A DNA stretch of 64,000 nucleotides from Pomphorhynchus laevis. Its lineage: Eukaryota; Acanthocephala; Palaeacanthocephala; Echinorhynchida; Pomphorhynchidae. The DNA is taken from assembly GCA_012934845.2 (NCBI GenBank), contig WNNJ02000905.1:104053-168052 (forward strand), in the 5' to 3' direction. The notes beneath the pieces are model-generated. The model saw nothing but the letters and a program-made list of their open reading frames with translations, was not told the origin of the DNA and searched no databases. Below are positions 31,401 to 43,085 of this stretch, one piece after another; the first letter of the stretch is position 1; the number at the start of each line of letters is the position of its first letter. Position numbers and translations under genes: made by a program.

Positions 31401-31419
31401 CACTGTACCACCCTTCGTC

Positions 31420-31590
31420 ATGAGATCATGAAGAACAATTGAAATCGAGAATGGTGATCCTGTTATGGATGCTTAATTATCTATTGAATATTTGCTAGGT
31501 CACACAAAGTGACTTTAGCATTAAAATCAGCTACAGAATTTTTCCTTAATGACTTCCAATTTCATGAATCGATCTTCACGATCTCATACC
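31420..31590 (+). repeat. Dispersed repeat X, copy 1
   Basis: Closely similar to 63,830-64,000 in the same orientation: shared blocks include GGTGATCCT..TGATGGATGCTT-type text, TTGCTAGGTCACACAA and GCTACAGAAT. At both places the block lies near a hammerhead-bearing repeat, so it probably belongs to the same Penelope-like element ends. Confidence 0.6.
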
Positions 31591-31854
31591 ACACAATCTA
31601 TAGTCTAGCATTCAAGAGCGCAAGTGAAGTACGGAGAGCGACAGCTCGAATCTTAGATGAGTCAAATTTCGAAAAGAGAAGAGTTGTTAGTCAGCCTTCT
31701 GATGAACCCGGGGTTACTAATATGTGATAGAAAGAGGTTCAAACAAAAACGGCTGTCGCAATGGAGCTGCTAGTAGTCAAGGTGTATTAAATTTGAATTT
31801 TTGAAGAAAAGTTTATATAGCTGGTTTTTAATGCGAAAGACCCATTGTGTGACA

Positions 31855-32240
31855 TAGGCAGCATTCTAAATATCCTCATCAGACCAAGAAATAGAATCGA
31901 ATTATTCTCGCAATATTCAAAGTCGCTACGTATGCCCAGTCATTCGGTGTGTGACGACAAACTTCAACAACGGTATGCACGTTTCGATCTAACGGAGCTC
32001 ATCAGTATCGTAACTTCAATAATCATCCATAGGCACCTTAACACACGCTTAAACAGTGCTTAAAGCTCAAAAAACAGAACTACCCTTAATCTGAATCATC
32101 GGATGAAATTTAGCATAAGCTCTGTGCATGGCAGTGCGTATTGCAGTTTAACCATGCATAAGGCACTAAATTCCTTTTAATTGAAATGCTGTTTTACAGG
32201 CATACTTTCAAGTGTACAAATATATAAAATATAAATTGTA
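31855..32240 (-). repeat. Hammerhead-bearing repeat H, copy 1
   Basis: Roughly 380 bp closely similar to 62,480-62,865 (shared blocks include AGTCGCTACGTATGCCCAGT and ATAGGCACCTTAACACACGC). It contains a hammerhead-ribozyme relic at 31,970-32,011 on the minus strand. The repeat is interpreted as the pseudo-LTR or 5' region of a Penelope-like element. Confidence 0.65.
31970..32011 (-). ncRNA. Hammerhead ribozyme relic
   Basis: The minus strand reads ACGATA, CTGATGA, GCTC-CGTTA-GATC, GAAAC. The core CUGAUGA and GAAA are intact, but stem II has a mismatch, stem I has an A/C mismatch, and the base at the U16.1 position is C, so cleavage is not expected. Confidence 0.6.
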
Positions 32241-32380
32241 CTTTATATAATATATAAAATATATTCGAGTCTATCACAGCTCTCTCAGACGTAAGATTTG
32301 AATAAATAAATGAAAGTGTTTAAGTTAAATTGCTTTGTTCTTTCACACTAGTTTGAATAATAAGCAATGCATTAATTGTT

Positions 32381-33226
32381 GTGCACAACGATGCTCAAAT
32401 CGAGATAATTGCAATAATTACGGATAATTGCAACGTGTATTCAACGGTAATCCTTCCGAGAAGGCTTTCTAGAGATTTACTGGCCCAAGATTACCTCTGT
32501 GGATTTTGTGCAGCCAAAGCAATCAACGAAACCCGAATTGAAATAACTAAACTTAAAAGCCAGTTAATATCAAATGATTCAAATAGTTGCTGGGCAAACA
32601 AAGAGCGTATACATAGAATAGTAAATGAGTCTATCAACTTCTCCATCAACCGTTGCATCAATAAGCAGGTATCTCATGCTGTTTGTTCTTTTCAACGCAC
32701 ACCAGAGGTAGATAAATCTTATTCTAAATTAGCAAACTCTCTTGATAGGAAAAGCGCTAGGGCCTCACATCTGATAGTTCGTAATTTACCCGTTTCTGAA
32801 AGCGAGCAACAAGTTATATTAAATCTCTTTGAGGAAATCGGTTGTCCTTTGGTCGGACAAAAACTAGACTTTCATCGACTCCCTGCACTTCATACTAACT
32901 TCCCTCCGTGGGTTAAGGTAAAAACTAGCGTCAGCCATGTGGAATCATCTTTAAAATCTTCGTTTAAGCTTAAGAATTCATCTCTCTTTCATACGGTGTA
33001 CTTGTGCCCTGATTTGTCGAAACTTGAACAAGAGGAACTTAAGAGACTACGGAAAGAATTATCCGAACGAAAAAAGTCAGACCCAAGTAAGCGATATTTT
33101 ATTAGAGGACATAAGATAGTGGTTTCATCAAGTAGGGAAGCCCACGCAGTAAATGTGAGCTTACCAGTACTCGGCGAAGTTTCGTCTACAGGCAACAACA
33201 ATCTTTCTAACCCAGCCAATATATGA
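32381..33226 (+). CDS. C ORF1 with Cys finger
   Basis: Open from upstream of 32,381, where the codon is GTG; the first in-frame ATG is not at the N-terminus, so the true start may be further upstream and broken. It reads IIAIITDNCNVYSTVILP, then DYLCGFCAAKAI (finger with one Cys pair partly lost), then a hydrophilic middle and a structured C-terminus: SARASHLIVRNLPVSESEQQ, LVGQKLDFHRLPALHTN, LFHTVYLCPDLSKLEQEELK, KRYFIRGHKIVVSSS. It resembles CR1/L2 ORF1 (RRM-like). It ends at the TGA at 33,224-33,226, followed by C. Confidence 0.7.
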   Translation: MHNDAQIEIIAIITDNCNVYSTVILPRRLSRDLLAQDYLCGFCAAKAINETRIEITKLKSQLISNDSNSCWANKERIHRIVNESINFSINRCINKQVSHAVCSFQRTPEVDKSYSKLANSLDRKSARASHLIVRNLPVSESEQQVILNLFEEIGCPLVGQKLDFHRLPALHTNFPPWVKVKTSVSHVESSLKSSFKLKNSSLFHTVYLCPDLSKLEQEELKRLRKELSERKKSDPSKRYFIRGHKIVVSSSREAHAVNVSLPVLGEVSSTGNNNLSNPANI

Positions 33227-36169
33227 CCAACGATTGAAAATGATTTAAATGTAAATCCTCCAGCAAAACTTCAAGTAAATCATCCGGGGTATCCTCTAAT
33301 TGATTCTACTCCACTGCTCCCCAAATCATCCTGGAAATTAGCCGTTTTAAATATCCGCTCTCTTAATAACAAAGTTGATTCAGTATATGATCTTTTCCTT
33401 CATAAATCTTTGGATGTTTTGTGTTTAACCGAATCTTGGCACGCTGATCAGAATGATTACTCTCTTAAACGCCTCAGCTCTTTAAATCTCTCTGTAGTCG
33501 ATAAGGCTCGTTAACGAACTATTAGTTCAAATCGATCAATTAACCACGGTGGCCTTATAGCTTTCTCTCACCATTTGTCTCCATTGCAATCATTACCGTT
33601 GTCATTTGTTTCTCTCACGTTCGAACTACTTAGGTTCCGTGTAAAAGCCGGCTCGTTGTTTCTCAATATATACTTATTCTATCGGTCTGGATCATGTCAT
33701 CCGTCTGACTCTTTTTTCTGTGAACTGTCAAACTTACTTTCTTTCATCTTCCTCTCCGGTTTACCTTGCGTTGTACTAGGTGATATAAATGTTCGCTTAG
33801 ACCGTCCTCGTGATTCCAATACCCTAAAGACGATTTCTACATTTAACGATCATGATTTTCAAATCATGTCTCCTCATTATTCTTCTGCTACCCATATTCT
33901 TGGCAGTACCCTCGATATTGTTGCCCTACCTACGCGTCTTGCCTTGTCTTCTTCATTGTGCATATCTGATCCTGCTCTATCCGACCACTTCCTTGTTACA
34001 TGTTCTCTCCCTTTGTTAAAAATCAATGTTCCTGCGAAAATTATCTCGTGTCGTTCTTGGAAATTCCTCGACTTTTCCCTTCTTCGCTCTCATATTAACC
34101 GCTCTCCGTTAATGTATCCTTCTTCTATCTACCAATCCCCTAATTACTTATGTACCCTCTTTGACAATGTATTTTGCTCTATCCTCGATAAAATTCTTCC
34201 TCTTAAAACTTTTGTTCAATCACGGCAAAATCTTGCAACATGGTTCGACTCTGAGTGTGTGACTTCAAAATGCCTCCTGCGTCGTTCATTCAGAACTTAT
34301 CGTCGTTATCTCAGACTATCTTCAGAACTTGATTTATCCTTTTATCGTAACCAATTCTTTGCTCTTCGTCGTTTGCATAGGCAACTTCTGCGTTCTAAGG
34401 CACATAGTTTTTGGCGAAGCAAACTGGCTTCCGCTAATGACTCTCGAACTAAATGGAAAACTCTTAATTCTCTACTTTCTCGTTCCTCTGTCACCTCCAC
34501 TCTTGATCCTTCTCAATTCTCCGATTACCTAATTTCAAAAACTGTTTCTCTAATCGATTCGATCATCGTCCTTCCACAAACTTATTGTATCTCGTCTGTT
34601 CGTATCCCTGAGCTCTTTTATCTACTTGCGGTATCTGAGGATGAGGTATCTTGCCTTCTTATTTCGTTAACTTGTAAGTCCTCTCCTTCCGATCCCATCC
34701 CTACTCGAATTCTCAAATTATTGTCAACAGACTACACACCTTTCCTTACCAGCCTCTTAAACTCGTCAATCGTGAATGGAATATTTCCTGTTTTTTTTTT
34801 GGAAAACGTCCATTGTCGTCCCCTACTTAAAAAGCCCTCTCTTCCTTCATCTTATCGCCCAATATCAATTCTACCAACCTTATCTAAAATTCTTGAACAC
34901 CTTGTCTTAGATCAGATAAACAAGTATCTCTCTTCATCGCAGCTCTACCCTTCTTTTCAATCTGCTTTCCGCTCCAATCACTCCACCGCACTAGCATGTC
35001 ATAAAGTATTTTCTGATCTGCTCTCCGCTCGTGACAAAGGACTGTGTAGTGTGGTAATATCGCTCGATCTTTCATCTGCATTCGACATTGTCGATCACAA
35101 AATCCTTCTTTTTCGTCTTCGCTATCACTATGGTTTCTCTTCGTCCACCTTGGCTTGGTTCTCTTCGTATCTCTCCGATCGATCATTTTCCGTCCATTCT
35201 AATTCAATGTGCTCTCCTCTATCTTCTCTCTCTTGTGGTGTACCTCAAGGTTCTGTACTTGGCTCTATTCTATTTACGCTTCTTCTTGTAGATTTATCTT
35301 GTATAACTAGTAAATTCTGCTTCAGGGTAATGCAGTACGCTGAGGATATACTTCTTTATTCTCATTCGTCTCCTCATTCCCTAAGCCAACTTTCCGTATC
35401 CGTATCTAATTGTCTTCGTGCTCTATCAGAACATCTAATTTCTTTGCGCATGTCCCTAAATCCTACCAAATCTAAAGTGTTATGGATTTTACCCTCCACT
35501 GTTTCTGTTATTCCTCCATCTCTGTATCTTCAGACCACAATTATTCCTGCTGTAGATAAACTAGTATTTCTAGGTATTCACTTCAACAATAACCTGCATC
35601 TCGATCCCTTCATTCGTGATAAAACTAGGCCTTCTAATATTCTTCTTCGTGATATTCGTCTCGTCAGAAATTCTCTAGATTTTAGTTCTTGTAAATATCT
35701 TATCTCCTCCCTTCTTTTCCCACGTATTGATTACTGTCTTAGCCTTCTCGTCTTCTCTTCAAAGTCATCCCTAAAACCTCTTCAACACCTCATTAACACT
35801 GCGGTGCGCATCCCTTTTCGACTTCGTAAATTCGATCATATATCTTCCTATTTATCAAAACTTGTGTGGCTAAGTATTGAACGTCGCGTTCGTTTTCGTC
35901 TGCTTTGCCTAACTTATCGCCTTCTCCATTGTAATTCTCCTTCTTATCTTTATCTGCCAACTCTAAGTGAATCTCGCTATCTTTCTACTCACCTACGTTC
36001 ATGTGATTCTCTTCTGCTACACGTACCTATTCACTCAACCAACTTCGACCGTCGATCCCTACATATCGCTGCTCCTCTCCTTTGGAATTCCTTACCTAAT
36101 CATCTGCGATCATCATCCTCACTCCGATTTTTCAAAACGCAGCTAAAATCGATGCTACTAAACGATTAA
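33227..36169 (+). pseudogene. C ORF2: endonuclease-RT with one stop and altered YADD
   Basis: Same frame as ORF1. Endonuclease: WKLAVLNIRSLNNKVDSVYD (Asn), LDVLCLTESWHADQND (Glu), a single TAA at 33,512-33,514, NHGGLIAFSHH, LFYRSGSCHPSDSFF, VVLGDINVRLDRPRDSNTLK (GDFN is GDIN), DPALSDHFLVTCSL (SDH). RT: SLPSSYRPISILPTLSKILE, FQSAFRSNHSTALACHKVFS, VISLDLSSAFDIVDHKILLF (A), CGVPQGSVLGSILF (B), VMQYAEDILLYSHS (C). Motif C at 35,336-35,347 is YAED: the first catalytic Asp is Glu (GAG). With the stop this copy is almost certainly inactive. Confidence 0.88.
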
Positions 36170-36204
36170 CTTTTTTTATCTGTTTCGCTTTTGTGGGCTT
36201 GTAA

Positions 36205-36221
36205 GCACACATTCTGTGTAC
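36205..36221 (+). ncRNA. 3'-terminal stem-loop of LINE C
   Basis: ACACA (36,207-36,211) pairs with TGTGT (36,215-36,219) around TTC, with an outer G-C pair and one mismatch. It is followed by ACATTTGCCACATTAAAAAA, as in families A and B. The stem sequence differs wholly from GCGTGC yet still pairs. Confidence 0.55.
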
Positions 36222-36252
36222 ATTTGCCACATTAAAAAAAACTTTCAACTTT

Positions 36253-38088
36253 CAACAAGATCTGATCGCTCACTCCGTCTCTCCGTGATTCCTATCGCGC
36301 TCTTCGCCGGTATTATCTCCACCTACTACGTATCAAATGCAACTTTTTCTGGCAGCATAAAATCAACACTTCATTAAACTCTAAGCCTCTCTGACATAAT
36401 TTTAACTCAATATTTTCTTGCTCCTCTTCGTCTTGCAACATTAATCCCCATGATTATTCATCATTTCTTCAGACCGAAATATCCACGTTGCTCTCTCAAC
36501 ACCCCGTCTCCATTCTATCTCACTGCTACTCGCATCATCCTCCCGGAACTCTTTCATATTATCCCTGTCTCACCTGACGAAGTCTCATCTGTCCTAATGT
36601 ACTTGTCCAACAGAACCTCACCTGTCGATCCCCTGCCTACCCCATACTTAAATTCATATGCTCATCGATATCCCCTTTCCTCACCACCTTGTTTAACTCG
36701 TCCATCCGCAGTCGTATATTTCCTCCACACTGTAAATCCGCCTTCGTTAGTCTCATTCTTAAGAAGTAATCGCTCGACCCCTCACTTTCTTCTAGCTATC
36801 GCCCCATTTCACTCCTCCCTACTCTTTCCAATCTCTTAGAGAGTTTTATTTTAATACAGATCAACGTTTATCTATCTTCATCTAATTTGTACCCTCCTTT
36901 CCAATTCGCTTTCCGCTCTAATCACTCCACAGAAATTGCCTGCATGAAAGTTTACAACGACCTACTCATTTCTCGTGAAAAGGGTCTATATAGTGATCTC
37001 ATTCCCTCGACCTCTCATCCGCCTTCGACATCGCCCACCACTCCATCGTCCTTTCTCGCCTTTGTTATAATTACGGCTTTTCTTCCTCCTCCGTAACATG
37101 GCTTACCTCCTCTCTATCCGATCGTTCTTTTCGCGTATGCTCAAATTAATCATCCTCTCCTCCCATCCCCATTTTCTGTGGAGTCCCACAAGGTTCAGTC
37201 CTAGGTCCCCTGATTTGCTCTCTTCGACTAGGCGATCTCTCTTCGTTTATCAAACCTTGATTTTTTAACGTCACGTAATACGCCGATAACATCCTCATAT
37301 ATGCTCATGCCCACGCTCATCGCATACACTATATCGTAATTTCTGCATCCAACTGTCTTCATTCTATCTAGAAACGTCTGTCCCATCTTCGTATCGTTCT
37401 AAACCCAAACAAGTCCAAAATAATGTGGATCCTACCCCGTCAACTTACCATATCTCCTCCCCTTGTATATTTTGCCTCATCAATCATCCCCGTAGTACAC
37501 AATCTCACTTTCTTAGGATTCCATTTCGATGATCACCTTTACCTTAAACCCTTTGTTCGTGACAAGGTCTGCTGGTTTAACTTAATTCTCCGTGACGTCC
37601 GCCATATTCGCTCGTTTATCGACTTCCGTTCCCGTATGTCTCTTCTTTCATCGCTTCTTTTCCCTAAAATCGATTACTGCCTCAGCATTTTTGACAATTC
37701 TCCAAAATCCATCATCCGACCCCTACAACGCATCATCAACTCAACCGTCTGAGAGCTTCTACGTCTCCGTCGATTTGACCACACATCTATATATTTTGCC
37801 CAACTCTCCTGGCTCACCATCCACATCCGCATACAACTCCGCCTTCTTCTCGTAACTTTTTGTCTCATCACTGTCGGCTCTCCATCGTTCATCAGCCTTC
37901 CTTTCTTAGACGACACTCGCCCCACCTCTATATCACTGCGTTCCCGTAATTCCCTCTTACTCTACGTTCCCAATTACTGTAACAACTACGGTCTCCGATC
38001 ATTCCTTGTCGCCGCCCCACTCGCCTGGAATTAGCTACCACTCGACGTTCGCAGCGTTCCCTCCTTTATTGCATTCAACTTAGATCCA
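36253..38088 (+). mobile_element. LINE copy B2, 5' part (interrupted by D2)
   Basis: Starts at the ORF2 linker equivalent to LRLSVIPILLFAGLISTYYV of B1, so it is 5'-truncated, and runs through RT to the C-terminal region. Pieces: 36,450-36,839 (ELFHIIPVSPDEVSSVLM), 36,887-37,096 (FQFAFRSNHSTEIACMKVYN), about 37,170-37,330 (worn GVPQGS and a YADN in place of YADD), 37,423-37,752 (MWILPRQLTISPPLVYF, FVRDKV). Many breaks. It stops at about 38,088 and continues at 40,022. Confidence 0.8.
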
Positions 38089-40021
38089 AGAAGCAAAAAT
38101 TCGTAAGGTATAGGAATGGAGAAACTGATTATAGGTCATTTAAAGTGTCGGAATCATTTCACATATCTCAAGAGACTTAAAAAGCGGCAATTTGAACAAG
38201 TACTGGTAGGAAAGTCAGCCAATAATCCTAGCATATTATTTAAATATGCAAATTTTATAAGTAATGTTCGACCTTCTAGCTCTATCATTGGAAATAATGG
38301 ACGCATTTTGGTAGATCATTTCGATATTGCTACTGCATTTGGTCGTAAATTTCTCGTATCAGCTACTACTTCTCTTCGTAATGAAATTACTCGTATTAAT
38401 CCGTCAATTTTTGATATTCTTCACTTGTTTATAGTTCAAGATGTTATAAAAGAGTTAAGACGACTGAAACCGTCGGGCTCGATTTGCCCAGATTTACTTC
38501 CCTCAATATATCTGAAGAATCTTCATGATGTCATTGCTGCGCCTTTATATAAGATATTTATAGCATCATTATATTACGGTATAGTCCCGAATGCATGGAA
38601 ACGCTCTATTATTAAGCCGCTTAATAAGAAAGGTGATCGATCATGTGTAGATAACTACCGACCGGTTAGTTTAACCTCTGTATCGTGTCTTTATTAGAGA
38701 GATTACTTTATCGGATAATCAGTAACTACCTAGAATCATACAGGTTATTTCTGCTAATCAGCACGGATTCAGTAAAAGCTGTTCCACAGTAACCAACCTT
38801 TTATTGGCACAGGAAAGTTGGGGTTCCATAGTGGATGAGGGGTATGCTGTAGATGTCATATTTTTTTGACTTCTTTAAAGCATTTTATCTTGTACCCCAT
38901 GATAAGTTGATTATGAAGATGAGTGCATTAAACATCAATCCAATTATCATTCGTTGGATATCCAACTTTCTTTCTAGTCGCACATACCAGGTCGCCATTC
39001 ACGGTACCCTTTCCGAGCATTATCTAGTTAATGCCGGTGTCCCGCAAGGGTCTGTATTGGGTCCTCTGCTGTTTTGTATTTTCATCAACGATCTCCCCAG
39101 TGTAATAAGTTCGCATTCATTATTATTTGCAGACGATTTAAAAATTAGGAGAGCCATCAAGTCGGATTATGATCGTAAAATTCTCCAATCAGATATTGAC
39201 ACGGTTCTTAAGTGGGTACGTTCTAATAGTCTGTCTGTTAATGCATCGAAGTGCACTTGCATGCACATTCGATCACGTAATGTTGTTCCAGTGCCGATAT
39301 ATCATCTCGGGGATCGAGTGATTAAATTGGTTTCGATCTATAAAGATCTTGGTGTATGGATAACGGATGATTTCTCCACTCGCCAAAATACTGAGTACAT
39401 TTGTTCGAAGGCCATGCGTATGGTTGGTTTCCTTCGCCGATCATTCAGCTATATGAGTCCACGTTCTTTTAGAGTTCTTGCAAACGCTTTTGTACTAAGC
39501 CATTTGTTATATGCTTCTCAATGTTCATACCCTCGAACCAGAGATGAGATTACTCGACTTGAGAAGGTGCTACGTAGGGCAACAAAATTAGTACATTCTT
39601 TGAGAGAACTTCCTTACGAGGACCGTCTTCGGTCTTTAAATATGCAGTCATTATGTGATATTCGTGACTCGCGGGATCTGTGTCTTGTATGGGAGGTATT
39701 TCACAATGAACACCATGTGTTGCGTGGGCTCTTCAACATTCGATCAACTCGAGCTTTGCGAGGTCACTCGTTTTATCTTAGTCGCCGACGAATAGTACAT
39801 TCTAGAACGATTCAATTTGGACAACGAATAATAAATTCATGAAATCGTTTAAGCGATGATATTGTAAATGCGGCAACTCGTGAGCTCTTTAAAGGACAGA
39901 TTATTTTAAATTGTTAACTTTTTGTTTTTGTTTTTCTCTTTTTCTTTTATTTTGACTATCGATTTGTCAGCAACTTTGAGCTATGCTCGTAACGTTGTCT
40001 ACATATTAATAATAACTGCCG
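38089..40021 (+). mobile_element. LINE copy D2, 5'-truncated, nested in B2
   Basis: Begins with text equivalent to the ORF2 linker of D1 (RYKEARNRFTFLKRF corresponds to HLKCRNHFTYLKRL). Open pieces: 38,116-38,697 (LRRLKPSGSICPDLLPSIYL, LNKKGDRSCVDNYRPVSLTS) and 38,853-39,842 (DFFKAFYLVPHDKLI, where the second motif-A Asp is Tyr; AGVPQGSVLGPLLFCIFIND; LLFADDLKIRRAI). A frameshift lies between them, and a TGA at 39,840-39,842 replaces the Trp codon of D1. The 3' hairpin GAGC-TAT-GCTC is at 39,978-39,988, then a short ATT/AAT tail. Confidence 0.85.
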
Positions 40022-40122
40022 CCCATGTACCCACCTAATTGACACACGATTTAGATTTTTGTTTGTTGTTATTGTGGTTATGTAAGCGTGCGCCGGCACG
40101 CATTTGCCCGTAAAAATATATT
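40022..40122 (+). mobile_element. LINE copy B2, 3' end (beyond D2)
   Basis: The sequence TTGACACACGATTTAG resumes the B-family 3' end; B1 reads TCGACACATGATTTAC on its minus strand at the equivalent place. It contains the hairpin GCGTGC-GCCG-GCACGC at 40,086-40,101, followed by ATTTGCCCGTAAAAATATA. Together with 36,253-38,088 this reconstitutes one B copy split by D2. Confidence 0.75.
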
Positions 40123-40124
40123 TT

Positions 40125-40712
40125 TCTCATACATTTAACTTCCATGTTATGCAATATGCTGATGACGTTCTAATCTATGCTCATGCCCCTTTTTATTGTA
40201 TGCGTGATCTTAGTGTTTCTGCTTCCAACTGTCTTGCCTCAATTTTTCAATCATATTTCTTCTCTTCGACTTATTATTAATCCTAATAAATCCAAAATAA
40301 TGTGGATCTTCCTCGACGCATCGGCTTAGAACCGCCATTCGTATCATTAAATTCTAAAATTCTTCCTATCGTTGATAATTTCGTTTTCCTATGCTTCTAT
40401 TTCGGCAACCGACGTTCACTTAAACTTTTCGTTAGAGATAAAGTAGGCTCTTCTACCTTGCTTCTCCGCAACCTCCGTCAAATTCGTAAATTGATCGATT
40501 TCACTCTTATGGTTGCTCCTCTCTCGTGTAATCATCTGCCCATTCATATACGCCATTCAACCTCCCTGATTTGTTTCAAACAGCAAATCCAATCGAATTT
40601 AAACAATTTAACTAATTTAGTTGTATGGCTTTTGCTGTTTTTGTTATTTAATGGACTTGTAAGCTTGTAGCTGGTGCAAATTTCGCCACGTTAAATAAAT
40701 TATTAAAGTACA
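40125..40712 (+). mobile_element. LINE copy A3, 3' fragment with internal deletion
   Basis: Matches A1 from the RT motif-C region (NFHVMQYADD-like text at about 40,137-40,165) onward. At about 40,505 it jumps from KLIDF to VAPLSCNHLPIHIR, losing the thumb region present in A1. It ends with a worn hairpin region and GCCACGTTAAATAAATTATT. 5'-truncated, and joined directly to the B2 3' end. Confidence 0.8.
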
Positions 40713-40779
40713 GCTTATGCGTTAGATTCGTTGCAAACGTACTCCTTTAAAAATCAAAATGATACATACTGAAAAATGA

Positions 40780-42480
40780 AACAGAAAATTTCTTATTGAC
40801 GTTTCGTTGTTAGACTATTTTAATCTGAAAAGCTAAAATCAAAATCTAAGTTACTGCAGAACCTCTAAAAATGTTCAGTATTTGAACCGTTTGGATGATC
40901 GCTCATTAGTTGTCCTATACAGCGCATTCATATTTTTATGTTCTTATCGTTTTAAAGTTTGACCTTGTGATTGTATATTTTTAAATGTGATTTGATCCTC
41001 CTGAAATATGTTGAATAACAACATCACTTATAGTTTTCTTTGCTTTTAAATCTGATCTCCTATTATTTTTTCTTAGTGCTAAGGATTTTTTGGTCTCACC
41101 GACATATCGTTTCATGCATTTTACGCAGTCTGCTAAGTACACTATGCTCTTTTTGTTCAATTTAACTCTCCAATGATATTGTATTTCAGTGATGTTATAT
41201 TGCTTGAAAAGTCTTTACGTTGGCAGATACTTTCACATGTCTGACAACCGACGCGTTTGCGAGGCTTCGAGAAGAACTCGAAACAATATGTGACAATTTA
41301 TTGATATTAGTGTGTAATTTCCTTTTTAATTGTAGTCCTTTCTTTGAAGGCAATTCTAGAAAGTAATATATTGATATTTAGTTTTTGACGAGGTGGTTAA
41401 TGCATTTTTTATTATTCTATTTAGCGTTCGAATACCTGGATAATAAGATATCACATATGTATTTTGTTGTTTGTCAGTATGAGTTTTTGTTGAGCATTTG
41501 TTTCTATATAGTCTTCTTACATGTTTTGTCTGATAGTATTTATCAATTCTACAGTATCCGCGATCACAGAATTGTTTACTGGGTGGCATTACTGTCTTTC
41601 CGAATTAATTATTACCTGATCACGTTCATTTTATTCGAAGCATTTCATTATAAATTGTATTTCTTTTAACGGTTGGTGATATGGCGCTGTTGGCATTAAC
41701 ATAAAACGGATTCGAGCTTTACGGTAAAATTTTGTTTTTAAACTGTTGCCATCCTTGTACAAAGTCAAATTCAAGAAGTTAACTTGTTCTCCATATTAAA
41801 ACGTTAGTCTGATTGAATTTCGCTGACGCTTCACAGTTTATAAAATATTGTAATTTCTCTAGATTTTCGAGCCATATAATAATATCGTCTATATACCTGG
41901 AATATATTATTGGTGTAAGAAGACATTCCTGTAGCATCTTAGTTTCGTAAATGTGCATGAATATATTGGCATAAGTCGGTGCTACGTATGTGCCCATAGT
42001 GGTTCCGTGACATTGTTTATAATGAATACCATTGAACTTGAAAATATTATTCTTGAGTACGTAATTCAGTGCTTCACTGATAAAAGATTATATTCTGTGT
42101 CAAATTGTTGTTTTGCATTAATATTGCTTACACGAGCCGCTATTCTTCATTGGTCGGTTTGATAATATCCTCGTGTGGTTGTTTGAATCCTATCAGCATC
42201 AATGTACACTACATTATACACTATACATCACTGTACACTATATTCTCTGTGTCAAATTGTTGTTTTGCATTAGGTTGTCAACTGCACTCATACCTTTATA
42301 TTTTGAAATATTTGTGTAAAGGATTTCTACATCTGCTGTATAACTAGTATGTACTGTTCTGGTAGATTATTTCGGATATTTTCTGATAAATGTAACCGTT
42401 CTGCGCCCAAGTTACAAATTTTGAATTTCTTTAACGTTTTGGGATAGTTTTCTTTTCGATAATCAGTATATTTCATAATT
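40780..42480 (-). mobile_element. Penelope-like element PLE1, decayed
   Basis: Minus strand. Upstream, the RT N-terminal block TADVEILYTNISKYKG is readable at about 42,300. The piece at 41,997-41,779 has MGTYVAPTYANIFMHIYETK, then IIYSRYIDDIIIWLENLEKL (YIDD). Toward 41,100 a GIY-YIG endonuclease block is readable: SIVYLADCVKCMKRYVGETK, then KSLALRKNNRRSDLKAK. This order (RT then GIY-YIG) is that of endonuclease-bearing Penelope-like elements. It is broken in several places. A hammerhead-like relic lies just past its 3' side at about 40,793-40,832. Confidence 0.82.
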
Positions 42481-42654
42481 TATTATAGTCATTGTTGGCT
42501 CTGATAATTAGATTAGTTAACTGAGTATAGTATTTAAATTAAAAATAACTTACTGTAAAATTTAAATTAAAAATAAATTACTATATATAAATTTAAAAAG
42601 GATAAACAATTAGAAATTATAAATAATAATTAGAGTATTTGAAATTTAAAATAA

Positions 42655-43085
42655 AAATCAATTTTTATGAATAGACTAATAAATAATAAACGATGTATCC
42701 GAATAAGAATTAGAGTCATCAGGAAGAACTAATATTATTTCAGGTTTCGGCTTCTATTCCACAACCCAATATATCAGTGGGGGCAAATACATGCTAATGG
42801 AGTATTTCATCTGATGAAATTTGATTATCTAGTATCTTATTCTAATACAAAGTATATTATTATCTATATAAATAATAATTTTTTTCGCTTAAAAGTTTAC
42901 ATTTAATTTTAACAATATTTTGTTGATTTATATATTTTACAATTTTTGTTTGATTTTATTGTTATAGTAACCTAGTTTAAAATATATATATATTAAATTA
43001 TTTAACTGATTTTGAAGAAAACCAATATAATTGCATATGCTGACAATTCTTAAGATTTCATCATCTAATGTATTATATTTAATAT
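42655..43085. repeat. Dispersed repeat R, copy 1
   Basis: Closely similar in the same orientation to 51,115-51,510: shared blocks include CAAATACATGCTAATG, CTGATGAAATTTG, TTGATTTATATATTTTAC and TTATAGTAACCTAGT. No protein coding. The ends look AT-rich and no inverted termini were found. It may be a non-autonomous or pseudo-LTR-type repeat. Confidence 0.6.

Larger units (their letters stand above)
32340..36252 (+). mobile_element. LINE copy C, CR1/L2-like, full span
   Basis: ORF1 (up to 33,226), ORF2 endonuclease and RT (33,227-36,169), 3' UTR with hairpin at 36,205-36,221 and an A-rich end. ORF1 and ORF2 are in the same frame, separated by a TGA. RT blocks VISLDLSSAFDIVDHKILLF and CGVPQGSVLGSILF are like A and B. 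No 5' tandem array is visible upstream. B2 begins directly at its 3' end. Confidence 0.88.

Noticed and set aside
34884-35186. Minus-strand open frame of 100 codons inside LINE C
   Set aside because: Antisense to the RT motif-A region of C; no independent evidence of coding.
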